Positions 8,361-15,987 of a stretch of DNA of 64,000 nt are shown in pieces. Under the pieces are notes generated by a model. The model was given only the letters and a program-made list of their open reading frames with translations. It did no database searches and was not told where the DNA came from. Within the stretch, counting starts at the first letter, position 1. Each line of letters starts with the position of its first letter. A program made the translations under genes and the position numbers. This DNA comes from an uncultured Eubacteriales bacterium (GTDB lineage Bacteria; Bacillota; Clostridia; Christensenellales; CAG-138), in assembly GCA_900540495.1 (NCBI GenBank), contig UQGA01000007.1, forward strand, positions 1 through 64,000, read 5' to 3'.

Positions 8361-9251
8361 ATGGAGTACAGGCGGCGCAGGCGGCGGCCGAACGCCGGGC
8401 GGCAGCGCAACACGCTGCTCGGCGCGGCCATCTGTATTCTGCTCGTATCGGCGGCGGTGGTCTACCTTGTGGGGATATCGGATGCCGGCACTTGGCTGGC
8501 CGAACACGTGGTGGCGCCCGTGTTCCGCACGCTTGGCGTCGGCGGGACTGCGGAGGAAGGGACGGATGCGCAGGAGAGCGCGGCCGGACAGACCGGGGCG
8601 CGGCTGCTCGAGCTGCCGGAACTGCGGTGTTATGCGCTGCAGATGGGCGTATACGCCTCGGAAACGAACGCCGAAAAGCAGGCCGTGGAGCTGCAATCCG
8701 TCGGCGCCGGCGGCTATATCCTTCAGGAGGAAGACCGTTATCGCGTGCTGGCCGCCGCATACGCGACGGAGGACGATCTGCAACAGGTGCGCAGCCAGCT
8801 TTCCGACGAGGGCCTTGACAGCGCAGGCCATGTGATTGCTTCGCTGCCGTGCCGGCTTGTCGTGACCGGTACGGAGTCCCAGGTCGAGACGCTTTCCGCC
8901 GTGCTCGACGGCCTGGTTGGCCTGCAGGGGCAACTGACGGAGCTGGCCATCGAATTCGACCGGGAACAGCTGGCCGTCGAGGCCGGCAAGAGCAGTCTGG
9001 CGGCGCTCGTGCGGACGGTGGAGGGGTATCTGGCGGACGTTGCCGCCGTATCGACCGAGCAGCCGGTGCTGGCCTGCCTGTCGGACTGTTGCCGGTCGAT
9101 CCTCGCGCAGTTTGAAAAGGCCGACGCCCTGCCGGAGGATGACAGGGCCGCCTTTACGGCCTATCTCAAGTATACCTGCATCCACTGCGCCGAAGCATAT
9201 TGTGATTTCTGCGACACGGTGGCGGCGCTCGGCGGGACGGACAGCGCATAA
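8361..9251 (+). CDS. Membrane-anchored SPOR-domain protein
   Basis: 296 aa. A basic N-terminus rich in Arg is followed by one membrane helix (about 15-35). The region around residues 88-165 (YALQMGVYASETNAEK, YRVLAAAYATEDDL) matches the SPOR domain, which in known proteins binds denuded glycan strands of peptidoglycan. The remaining C-terminal part is helical and unassigned. The topology puts the SPOR domain outside the membrane. Start ATG 8361 follows GGGGAGGGG. It sits between two paralogous two-component systems, so it may belong to their output or to cell-wall remodelling. That role is inference. Confidence 0.75.
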   Translation: MEYRRRRRRPNAGRQRNTLLGAAICILLVSAAVVYLVGISDAGTWLAEHVVAPVFRTLGVGGTAEEGTDAQESAAGQTGARLLELPELRCYALQMGVYASETNAEKQAVELQSVGAGGYILQEEDRYRVLAAAYATEDDLQQVRSQLSDEGLDSAGHVIASLPCRLVVTGTESQVETLSAVLDGLVGLQGQLTELAIEFDREQLAVEAGKSSLAALVRTVEGYLADVAAVSTEQPVLACLSDCCRSILAQFEKADALPEDDRAAFTAYLKYTCIHCAEAYCDFCDTVAALGGTDSA

Positions 9252-9285
9252 TTTTGGACAAAATAAGGACAATTGTGGCATGGCA

Positions 9286-9312
9286 AAGCGCATGATTTAC
9301 ATGCGCTTTTTG
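9286..9312 (+). terminator. Terminator hairpin after the SPOR gene
   Basis: Perfect 10-bp stem AAAGCGCATG / CATGCGCTTT with loop ATTTA, followed by TT. It lies 34 nt after the SPOR stop codon and overlaps the promoter of the next operon. Confidence 0.7.
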
Positions 9313-9325
9313 CTGCATTATAATA
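9297..9325 (+). promoter_or_regulatory. SigA promoter of the second two-component operon
   Basis: TTTACA (9297-9302), a 17-nt spacer and TATAAT (9320-9325), nearly consensus. The -35 box lies in the loop and descending arm of the terminator hairpin. The predicted start is about 25 nt upstream of the regulator ATG. Confidence 0.85.
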
Positions 9326-9355
9326 AGTCGTGTAAACAAAGGAGGAGGGAACGCC

Positions 9356-10048
9356 ATGGCAAAAACACCGCACATCCTGATCTGTGACGACCAGCCGATC
9401 ATCCACGAGACGCTCGGCGTGTATCTCGACAACGAGGGCTTCCGCCATTCCTCCGCCTTCGACGGCAATCAGGCGCTGCAGATGGCGCAGACGGAATCGC
9501 CGGATCTGATTCTGCTCGACGTGATGATGCCCGGCATGACGGGGACGGACGTGTGCCGTGAGATCCGAAAGACCAGCGCCGTGCCGATCATCATGCTCAC
9601 GGCCAAGGGCGAGGAGATTGATCGCGTGCTGGGGTTGGAATTTGGGGCGGATGATTATCTCGTCAAGCCGTTTTCCGCACGCGAGCTGATCGCGCGCATC
9701 AAGGCGGTGTTGCGCCGCTCCAATGCGGCGCCGGTGCAGGAGGAGGGGCAGACCGTCCGGCTGGACGATCTGGAGATCAGCCTTTCCAATTACGAGGTGC
9801 GCATCGGCGGCAAACCGGTTGAGTTTACGCCGAAGGAGGTTGAGATCCTGTATCTGCTCGCGTCGCATCCCGGCCGCGTGTTTGACCGCGAGCAGATTCT
9901 TTCAAAGGTGTGGGGCTATGATTACTTCGGCGATACGCGCGCCGTGGACACGCAGATCAAGCGCATTCGCCAGAAGATGCCGGCGGATTGCCGCTGGGGT
10001 GTGCGCACGGTGTATGGCGTTGGATATAAGTTTGGCTTGACGGAATGA
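9356..10048 (+). CDS. OmpR-family response regulator 2
   Basis: DNA-binding response regulator (230 aa) with phospho-acceptor Asp55 in LLDVMMP, MLTAKGEEIDR, VKPF and a winged-helix domain containing FDREQILSKVWGYDYFG. It begins at ATG 9356 after AAAGGAGGAGGG. It is closely similar along its length to regulator 1 (for example the shared VCREIRK and LTAKGEEIDR segments), so it is a paralogue. The kinase gene overlaps its stop by 4 nt. It has its own strong promoter and is therefore a separate transcription unit from system 1. Confidence 0.93.
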   Translation: MAKTPHILICDDQPIIHETLGVYLDNEGFRHSSAFDGNQALQMAQTESPDLILLDVMMPGMTGTDVCREIRKTSAVPIIMLTAKGEEIDRVLGLEFGADDYLVKPFSARELIARIKAVLRRSNAAPVQEEGQTVRLDDLEISLSNYEVRIGGKPVEFTPKEVEILYLLASHPGRVFDREQILSKVWGYDYFGDTRAVDTQIKRIRQKMPADCRWGVRTVYGVGYKFGLTE

Positions 10049-11805
10049 AGAAAGGCTCATTTTTTCGAAAACTGCTGCTGTATCTGCTGTGCGCCTGCCT
10101 GCTGACGGCGGCGCTGACCGGCGTGCTTGCGGGCATGACATCCGTGCATATTTTGACGGACCGTATTGCCCGGGAGCTTACTTCGCGCGCCGTTTCGCTC
10201 TCCGCGCTGTGTACGCAGTTTATCGACGGGAACGTCGTGTTCGACATGTTTTACGGCTTCCTTGCATCCGAGCTGCGCGGTGCGCACGTCTATATCTATG
10301 ACGCGCAGGGCTCGCTGCTGCTCTGGTCGAGGGAGGATGCTTCTCAGGACCCGGGAAGCACGTATTCCGCGCTTGTGGCACGGGTGCTCGCCGGCGATGG
10401 CGACAGCGTGACCAGCGTCAACTGGCACCGTGGGATGATCGCCGTGGGCGCGCCGGTGTACGATAACCTGATGCGGATCAATGGCGCCGTGGTGCTCGCC
10501 AAGCCGGCGCATGACGTGCGCGAGGCGGTGTGGCAGCTCATCGCCGCGGTGCTGGCGAGCATCGTCATCTCGGCGGCAATCATGCTGTTGCCGGCATTTT
10601 TCGGTTCCCGTCGCATTGCCGCCCCCATCCGGCAGATGACCGGCATTGCGCTGCGCATGGCGGGAGGGGATTTTTCGGCGCGTGCGGACCAAAGCTCCCG
10701 CGGTGAAATCGGGATGCTGGGCGGCGCGCTCAACCATCTCGCGGGCGAACTTTCCGCAACGATCTCCAACCTGTTGCTGGCGCGCGAGCGGTTGGCCTCG
10801 ATCCTCACCGGCATCGGCGACGGCGTGATCGCGCTCGACGCGGATTTGACGACCGTCTCTTTCTGCAACCCTGCGGCAACCAGGCTTTTGCGCGCGCCGG
10901 ACGGTTCCAGCCGGCTTCCCGGCTTTGTCGAGGCGTTTCGGGATACGTTCCGGAACGCGCTTGTATCGGATACGGCGGTCGAAGCGCGCTGGAAGATCGG
11001 CGAACAGGAGCTGCTGTTGACGTGCTCCCGCTCGCAGAGCGAGGCGGCCGGCGCGCCGGACGTGGTCGTGCTGCTGCGCGATGTTACGGCGGCCGAGCGG
11101 CTGGAGCAGACGCGGCGGGACTATGTGGCAAACGTCAGCCACGAGCTGCGCACGCCGATTGCCTCCATCCGCAGCCTTGCAGAGGCGTTGGACGACGGGC
11201 TCGTCCGTACCGATGAGGATCGGGCCCGCTACTATGGCTACATCCTGCGCGAATCGCTACGCCTTTCCCGCCTGATTGACGACCTGCTGGAGCTGTCACG
11301 CCTGCAATCGGGAACGGTAGCGCTCGAACGCAGCCCGTTCGATCTCAATGCGCTCATGCAGGAGGTGGCCGAGCGCATGCGCATAACCGCCTCATACAGC
11401 GGCATCGACCTGCAGTATACGCCCGCCGATCTGCCGCCGTGCCTGTCGAACCGCGACCGCGTCGAGCAGGTGCTTGTCGCGCTCGTGGACAACGCGATCA
11501 AATATGCAAGCGACGACGGCACCGTGCGGCTGTGCTGCCGCGCGCAGGAGGGGTGTTTGCGCGTCGAAGTGCGCAACAGCGGCCATATCGACGAGGCGGA
11601 TCTGCCGCATCTGTTCGAACGGTTCTACAAGGCCGACCGGTCGCATACGGGGCAGGGGACCGGGCTGGGACTCGCCATCGCGCGCGAGGTGCTGCTGCGG
11701 CTGGACGGCACCATAGAGGCATATAACGACGGCGGCTTTGCGGTGTTTGCCTTTACCGTGCCGTGCGTGCCGGACGCATCGCCGGACGGCGCGCCGGAAA
11801 CATGA
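10045..11805 (+). CDS. PhoR/WalK-like sensor histidine kinase 2
   Basis: Membrane sensor kinase (586 aa), partner of regulator 2. TM helices at about 9-30 and 165-188 enclose an extracellular sensor loop. HAMP, a PAS-like segment, HisKA with His366 in NVSHELRTPIAS, and an HATPase domain with GQGTGLGLAIA follow. The G1 box is degenerate: VRNSGHIDEADL replaces the usual DxGxGI, as in some PhoR relatives. It shares its architecture and much local sequence with kinase 1 (LEQTRRDYVANVSHELRTP) but lacks the charged tail. MscL follows after 76 nt. Confidence 0.92.
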   Translation: MKKGSFFRKLLLYLLCACLLTAALTGVLAGMTSVHILTDRIARELTSRAVSLSALCTQFIDGNVVFDMFYGFLASELRGAHVYIYDAQGSLLLWSREDASQDPGSTYSALVARVLAGDGDSVTSVNWHRGMIAVGAPVYDNLMRINGAVVLAKPAHDVREAVWQLIAAVLASIVISAAIMLLPAFFGSRRIAAPIRQMTGIALRMAGGDFSARADQSSRGEIGMLGGALNHLAGELSATISNLLLARERLASILTGIGDGVIALDADLTTVSFCNPAATRLLRAPDGSSRLPGFVEAFRDTFRNALVSDTAVEARWKIGEQELLLTCSRSQSEAAGAPDVVVLLRDVTAAERLEQTRRDYVANVSHELRTPIASIRSLAEALDDGLVRTDEDRARYYGYILRESLRLSRLIDDLLELSRLQSGTVALERSPFDLNALMQEVAERMRITASYSGIDLQYTPADLPPCLSNRDRVEQVLVALVDNAIKYASDDGTVRLCCRAQEGCLRVEVRNSGHIDEADLPHLFERFYKADRSHTGQGTGLGLAIAREVLLRLDGTIEAYNDGGFAVFAFTVPCVPDASPDGAPET

Positions 11806-11881
11806 CCCGTTGCCCCTGCCCGGAGCCTGGTTTTGGCGCCATGCCGGCCCTCAGGCCGGGGAATAACAGGAGGAGACCACA

Positions 11882-12421
11882 TTGAAAAAGGTTTGGCGGG
11901 AGTTCAAACAGTTTGCATTTCGGGGCAACGTGCTCGATATGGCCGTCGGCGTGATGATCGCTTCGGCGTTCGGCAAAATCGTGACCTCCGTGGTCAACGA
12001 TCTCTTCATGCCGTTGATCGGCTGCCTGTTGGGCGGCGTCGCGTTTGAGAACCTGTTCGTGGTGCTTGACGGCGGCGGCGCGCACTATGCCACGCTGCAG
12101 GAAGCGCAGGAGGCCGGGGCGGCGGTGTTCGCCTATGGCAGCTTTTTATCCGTCGTCGTGGATTTTCTGATCCTTGCGGCGTGTATCTTCCTGCTGCTCA
12201 AGGTCATCGCCAAGCTCAATTTCCGCAGGAAGGAGCTGGAGGCGGCGCCAAAGCCGCGCCTGTGTCCGTATTGCCGCATGGAGATCGCGGCGGACGCCAT
12301 GCGCTGCCCGCATTGCACGTCGCAACTTGCGGCGGAAGCCGGCGGCGGGATGTGCGCCGCGGCTGCCGACGGATGTGCGGCCCGGCTGAGCGCCGGCGCC
12401 GGTGCGGGGACTGGGGACTAA
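11882..12421 (+). CDS. mscL: MscL large-conductance mechanosensitive channel with zinc-ribbon tail
   Basis: Homopentameric membrane channel that opens on membrane tension to release osmolytes. The family core is complete: the N-terminal helix FKQFAFRGNVLDMAVGVMIASAF with TM1, a periplasm-type loop, TM2 (about 83-105) and the cytoplasmic RRKE cluster. The protein is 179 aa, longer than a usual MscL (about 140). The extra tail holds a CPYC-x10-CPHC zinc ribbon (Cys128, 131, 142, 145) and then an Ala/Gly/Cys-rich end. The start is TTG 11882, with AGGAGG 8 nt upstream. Downstream is a small Cys-rich protein gene. Confidence 0.92.
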   Translation: MKKVWREFKQFAFRGNVLDMAVGVMIASAFGKIVTSVVNDLFMPLIGCLLGGVAFENLFVVLDGGGAHYATLQEAQEAGAAVFAYGSFLSVVVDFLILAACIFLLLKVIAKLNFRRKELEAAPKPRLCPYCRMEIAADAMRCPHCTSQLAAEAGGGMCAAAADGCAARLSAGAGAGTGD

Positions 12422-12436
12422 CGGGAGGTGGATGGA

Positions 12437-12685
12437 ATGCGCTGCAGTTGCCAGCGGTGCGGGGCCTATATGGTGCAGGAGGAACGCGGACTGGAGAGCC
12501 GTTGCATCTGCCCGCAGTGCTTTGCGACCTGTTCGGCCTGCATGGGCACACGGCAGCAGCCGGAGCACCGCGAGGGCCTCGAGCTGATCGCCTATCTGCG
12601 TGCGCAGTACGACGCGCAACTTGCCGGAGCGGAGGACCCGCCGCAGCACGGCGCGCCCGACGGGCGCGACGAGGATGTGGATTGA
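12437..12685 (+). CDS. Small cysteine-rich (zinc-ribbon-like) protein
   Basis: 82 aa, no recognised family. The first 40 residues hold Cys at 3, 5 and 8 (CSCQRC) and then a CICPQCFATCSACMG cluster, enough for one or two metal sites. The C-terminal half is hydrophilic and acidic. Start ATG 12437 is favoured by GGGAGG 8 nt upstream; a GTG three codons earlier overlaps that site. It begins 15 nt after mscL, so it is probably cotranscribed with the zinc-ribbon-tailed channel. Confidence 0.65.
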   Translation: MRCSCQRCGAYMVQEERGLESRCICPQCFATCSACMGTRQQPEHREGLELIAYLRAQYDAQLAGAEDPPQHGAPDGRDEDVD

Positions 12686-12708
12686 CGCAACGCCCGGGAG
12701 AATTGGCT

Positions 12709-12745
12709 CAAAAACAAGTGCGGGACGCCGGAAAGCGTCCTGCAC
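12709..12745 (-). terminator. Terminator of nadE
   Basis: On the minus strand an 11-bp stem (GTGCAGGACGC / GCGTCCCGCAC, one G-U pair) is followed by TTGTTTTT. It lies about 27 nt past the nadE stop codon. Confidence 0.75.
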
Positions 12746-12771
12746 ATGAATTTTGGGAGGGAAGCCGGCGG

Positions 12772-14661
12772 CTATTCCCGCCAGATTTCGGACGCCGCGT
12801 CGCTCGGCATGCGCCAGTCGCCGCGAGGGGAGAGGGAGACGTTGCCCACGCGAGGTCCGTCCGGCATACAGGAGCGCTTGAACTGCTGGCCAAAGAAGCG
12901 CCGGTAGAACGTATCCAGCCAATGCGCGATGGTCGCCCCGTCATATTCCCCGGCAAAGGCGTATTCGGCGAGGCGCTGGATCTTGTCGCGGGTTTCGCCG
13001 CGCCGGATGGCGTGATACAGGAAGAAGTCGTGCAGCGCATAAGGCCCGACTGCGTCCTCCGTGCGCTGCGCGGTCGCCCCGTCGGCAGCAGGGAGCAGCT
13101 CGGGACTGATCGGGGTGTCGAGGATATCCAGCAGCACATCGCCAAGCGCGCCGCCGGCACGCCGCGCGAGGATGGAAAGCATGTCGCGCATGAGCGTCTT
13201 GGGCACGCCGCTGTTGACGTCGTACATGGAGATATGGTCGCCGCTGAATGTACACCAGCCCAGCGCGATTTCGGACAGGTCGCCCGTACCGACGACGAGA
13301 CCGCCCTCCATGTTCGCAAGGTCCATCAGGACCTGCGTGCGCTCCCGCGCCTGCGCGTTTTCAAACGTTACGTCCGCCACGTCTGACGGGTGGCCGATGT
13401 CCGCCAGGTGCTGCGTGACCGCGGCGGTGATATCCACCGTGCGGCAGGGGATGCCCAGCGCGTCGCAAAGCTTTTCCGCATTGCTGCGGGTGCGCTTTGT
13501 AGTGCCAAAGCACGGCATGGTTACGGCCAGCACGTCCGTGGCCGGACGGTTGAGCAGCGCGAGCGCCCGCACGGAAACGAGCAGCGCCAGCGAGGAATCC
13601 AGGCCGCCGGATACGCCGATGACGGCGCGCCGTGCGCCGGTGTGCGCAAGGCGTTTTTTCAACCCGTGCGCCTGAATGGCCAGCACCTCGTCGCATCTGC
13701 GCTCCCGTTCTGCGGCGGTATCCGCCACAAACGGCGTACGCCAGTAGGTGCGCGTCAGGACCGTGTCGCGCAGCGGCATTGGGAAGGGAATGCGCCGGTA
13801 CAGATCCGACGGCTCCGCTTCGCGCGCATGGCGGCGTCGCTCGCGGGAGAGAAACTGCAGATCGAGTTCCGTGACGGCATAGCCTTCGCCGAAGGGCGGA
13901 GCCTCCGCCAGCATGGCCCCGTTTTCGCAGATCATGTCGTGGCCGGAAAAGACGACGTCCGTCGTACTCTCGCCCTCGCCGGCGCTGCAAAACAGGTAGC
14001 CGCAGGCAAGCCGGGCGCTCTGCACCTGCACGAGCTTGCGGCGGTAGTCCGGCTTGGCGACCGCCTCGTCGCTTGCGCTGAGATTGGCGATGACCGTCGC
14101 GCCGTGGAGCGAAAGCGCCGTCGAGGGCGGCGCCGGGGCCCAGAGATCCTCGCACAGCTCCACGCCGAGCGTAAACGCCGGCATGTCCGCGCAACAGAAC
14201 AGCAGGCGGCTGCCGAACGGCACGCGCTGGCCGAGCACCTCGATGTCGCAGACGTCCTCCGGCGCGGGCGCAAACAGGCGCTTTTCGTAAAATTCTCCAT
14301 AGTTGGGGAGGAAAGTTTTGGGCACAATGCCCAGCAGCTTCCCGTCGTGCATGACGGCGGCACAGTTGTACAGACTGTGGCGCGCCACGAGCGGTACGCC
14401 GACGAGCACGAGCATGTCCCGCCCGCGCGTGGCCTGCAGGATCTGCCGCAATGCTTCGAGCGCGGCATTTTGCAGCGCATCCTGCAGAAACAGATCGCCG
14501 CAGGTATAGCCCGTCGTGCAAAGCTCCGGCGTGGCCAGCAGCATGACGTTGTCGCGCCCAGCCCTTTCGATGAGCGCGATGATTCGGCGCGCGTTGTGCC
14601 GGCAGTCGGCCACACGCACCTCCGGCGTGGCGACCGCCACCTTCAGAAACCCGTGTCGCAT
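12772..14661 (-). CDS. nadE: Glutamine-dependent NAD+ synthetase
   Basis: Last step of NAD biosynthesis: ATP-dependent amidation of deamido-NAD with ammonia from glutamine. The N-terminal nitrilase-type glutaminase domain (1-270) shows Glu in ATPELCTTGY, Lys in KTFLPNYGEFYE and the nucleophile Cys in VELCEDLW. The C-terminal synthetase domain has the SGGLDSS pyrophosphate-binding loop (about 350) and VVGTGDLSEIALGWCT. Length (629 aa) fits the two-domain form found in many Clostridia. GGAGGAAC precedes the ATG by a few bases. It is transcribed alone, opposite to its neighbours, with its own promoter and terminator. Confidence 0.95.
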   Translation of the reverse strand: MRHGFLKVAVATPEVRVADCRHNARRIIALIERAGRDNVMLLATPELCTTGYTCGDLFLQDALQNAALEALRQILQATRGRDMLVLVGVPLVARHSLYNCAAVMHDGKLLGIVPKTFLPNYGEFYEKRLFAPAPEDVCDIEVLGQRVPFGSRLLFCCADMPAFTLGVELCEDLWAPAPPSTALSLHGATVIANLSASDEAVAKPDYRRKLVQVQSARLACGYLFCSAGEGESTTDVVFSGHDMICENGAMLAEAPPFGEGYAVTELDLQFLSRERRRHAREAEPSDLYRRIPFPMPLRDTVLTRTYWRTPFVADTAAERERRCDEVLAIQAHGLKKRLAHTGARRAVIGVSGGLDSSLALLVSVRALALLNRPATDVLAVTMPCFGTTKRTRSNAEKLCDALGIPCRTVDITAAVTQHLADIGHPSDVADVTFENAQARERTQVLMDLANMEGGLVVGTGDLSEIALGWCTFSGDHISMYDVNSGVPKTLMRDMLSILARRAGGALGDVLLDILDTPISPELLPAADGATAQRTEDAVGPYALHDFFLYHAIRRGETRDKIQRLAEYAFAGEYDGATIAHWLDTFYRRFFGQQFKRSCMPDGPRVGNVSLSPRGDWRMPSDAASEIWRE

Positions 14662-14724
14662 AGTTCCTCCGTACCCGTGCCGCCAACAAAAGAACGCTGC
14701 ACGGCAAAATCCAATCTTGATAGT

Positions 14725-14753
14725 ATTTTATGCCCTTTTCCGGGTCCCGTCAA
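14725..14753 (-). promoter_or_regulatory. SigA promoter of nadE
   Basis: On the minus strand TTGACG (14753-14748), a 17-nt spacer and TAAAAT (14730-14725) lie about 65 nt upstream of the nadE ATG. Confidence 0.75.
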
Positions 14754-14815
14754 TGCAACGCGGCCGCAACCGGAAACTGGAATGAAAAAAATCGATGAAA
14801 TTTTGCAAAGAGGGT

Positions 14816-14843
14816 TTGGCGAAAATGAATCATATGCTATAAT
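14816..14843 (+). promoter_or_regulatory. Promoter of the small protein-cdaA-cdaR unit
   Basis: TTGGCG (14816-14821), a 16-nt spacer and TATAAT (14838-14843) with a TGC extended -10. The predicted start is near 14850, with a good ribosome binding site at 14857-14862. This places the coding start at 14872 and rules out the earlier in-frame ATG. Confidence 0.75.
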
Positions 14844-14871
14844 ACAATCAGCAATCAAGGAGACGGAAAAT

Positions 14872-15075
14872 ATGGGAACGACGATCCGCCATCTCGGCCA
14901 AATGCAGATCGAACAGCAGGAGCTGGACGAAGCCGGGCGCCGCGCGCAGGAGGAGATCAATGCGCTCGCCCTGCAGGAATATGAGCTGACCGGTTCGCTT
15001 TCGAGCAAGCGCCTGTGCGAGGCCGTTGCGGAATACGAAAGGACGATCGAGGCGCACGTATTGCCGGAGAAGTAA
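14872..15075 (+). CDS. Small helical protein upstream of cdaA, weakly Spo0E-like
   Basis: 67 aa, predicted all-helical and hydrophilic, with many Gln and Glu. Start ATG 14872 has AAGGAG 9 nt upstream and its own promoter. The C-terminal helix contains SKRLCEAVAEY, which lines up with the S-x-x-L-D-x-L-I-x-x-Y signature of Spo0E-type aspartyl-phosphate phosphatases, but the conserved Asp is Cys here. I regard the relationship as only suggestive. cdaA begins 60 nt downstream with no clear promoter or terminator between, so it probably shares the transcript. Confidence 0.6.
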   Translation: MGTTIRHLGQMQIEQQELDEAGRRAQEEINALALQEYELTGSLSSKRLCEAVAEYERTIEAHVLPEK

Positions 15076-15135
15076 CGTGCGCGCACGGCCGTTCCGCCTG
15101 GTTGACTTTGGGGGTTATGGAAAGGAAACAAGCCA

Positions 15136-15987
15136 TTGTCGTACGATGACGTCATAAAAGCTGTCCTGAGCGGCTTTTCGCAGTTTCAGTGGTATGATCT
15201 CATCGACATCATCATCATCTGCTTCCTGCTGTATAAGCTGATCATATGGACGAAGGAAACCCAGGCCTACGAGGTGCTCAAGGGCATTGCGGTGCTGTTT
15301 TTGTGCTCCGTCGCCAGCCAGTTGCTGCAGCTCAACACCCTGAGCTGGGTGCTGGACTCCTTCCTGAAGTCTGGTACGATCATCATCGTGATCGTCATCC
15401 TGTTCCAGCCCGAGATCCGCCGCATGCTGGAGCGGCTGGGGCGCAGCGGCAAGCGCCTTGGCACGCTGTTCGACGAGACAACGATCGAGTCGGAGGCGCT
15501 GGTGCGCGACGTGCAGCGGGCCATCCTCTCCATGTCCCGCCGGCGCGTGGGGATGCTCGTGGTCGTAGAGCAGCGTACGGCGCTGGGCGACATCATCAAT
15601 ACCGGCACGCTGGTGGACGCCGTGATCTCCGGCGCGCTGCTGGAGAACATCTTTGAACCGAACACGCCTCTGCACGACGGGGCCGTGATCGTGCGCGGCA
15701 CGCGCATCGTTGCGGCGGGTTGTTTCCTGCCATTGTCGGAGGATCTGAACCTTGCGCGCGAACTTGGCACCCGCCACCGCGCGGCGCTCGGCGTTTCCAC
15801 GGTGTCGGACAGCGTAACCATCGTCGTATCGGAGGAGACGGGGGCGATTTCCGTTGCGCGCGATGGGAAGCTCGTGCGCTATATCGACGCAAAGGCCCTG
15901 CAGGATCTGCTCGAAAGCGTATTTCTGCAAAAGGCAAATACCCCGTTCCACTGGGCCAAACGGAGGGAAAAGCATGCAAAGCGGTGA
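15136..15987 (+). CDS. cdaA: Diadenylate cyclase CdaA (c-di-AMP synthase)
   Basis: Membrane-bound enzyme that joins two ATP into the second messenger c-di-AMP. Three hydrophobic segments (about 18-95) precede the DisA_N catalytic domain. The active-site motifs are intact: DGA at 181-183 and RHR at 213-215. Length (283 aa) is normal. The start is TTG 15136 with GGAAAGG upstream; the protein begins MSYDDVI. cdaR overlaps its 3' end by 14 nt, the usual cdaA-cdaR arrangement of Bacillota, where c-di-AMP controls potassium and osmolyte homeostasis and cell-wall integrity. Confidence 0.95.
   Translation: MSYDDVIKAVLSGFSQFQWYDLIDIIIICFLLYKLIIWTKETQAYEVLKGIAVLFLCSVASQLLQLNTLSWVLDSFLKSGTIIIVIVILFQPEIRRMLERLGRSGKRLGTLFDETTIESEALVRDVQRAILSMSRRRVGMLVVVEQRTALGDIINTGTLVDAVISGALLENIFEPNTPLHDGAVIVRGTRIVAAGCFLPLSEDLNLARELGTRHRAALGVSTVSDSVTIVVSEETGAISVARDGKLVRYIDAKALQDLLESVFLQKANTPFHWAKRREKHAKR

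Noticed and set aside
13390..14871. Long plus-strand frame opposite nadE running into the small gene before cdaA
   Set aside because: Antisense to an intact NAD synthetase. The promoter at 14816-14843 and ribosome binding site at 14857 place the true start at 14872. The in-frame ATG at 14782 lies upstream of that promoter.
15076..15135. Separate promoter for cdaA (TTGACT near 15103)
   Set aside because: No acceptable -10 hexamer at 16-18 nt, so cdaA is better explained by the upstream promoter at 14816.
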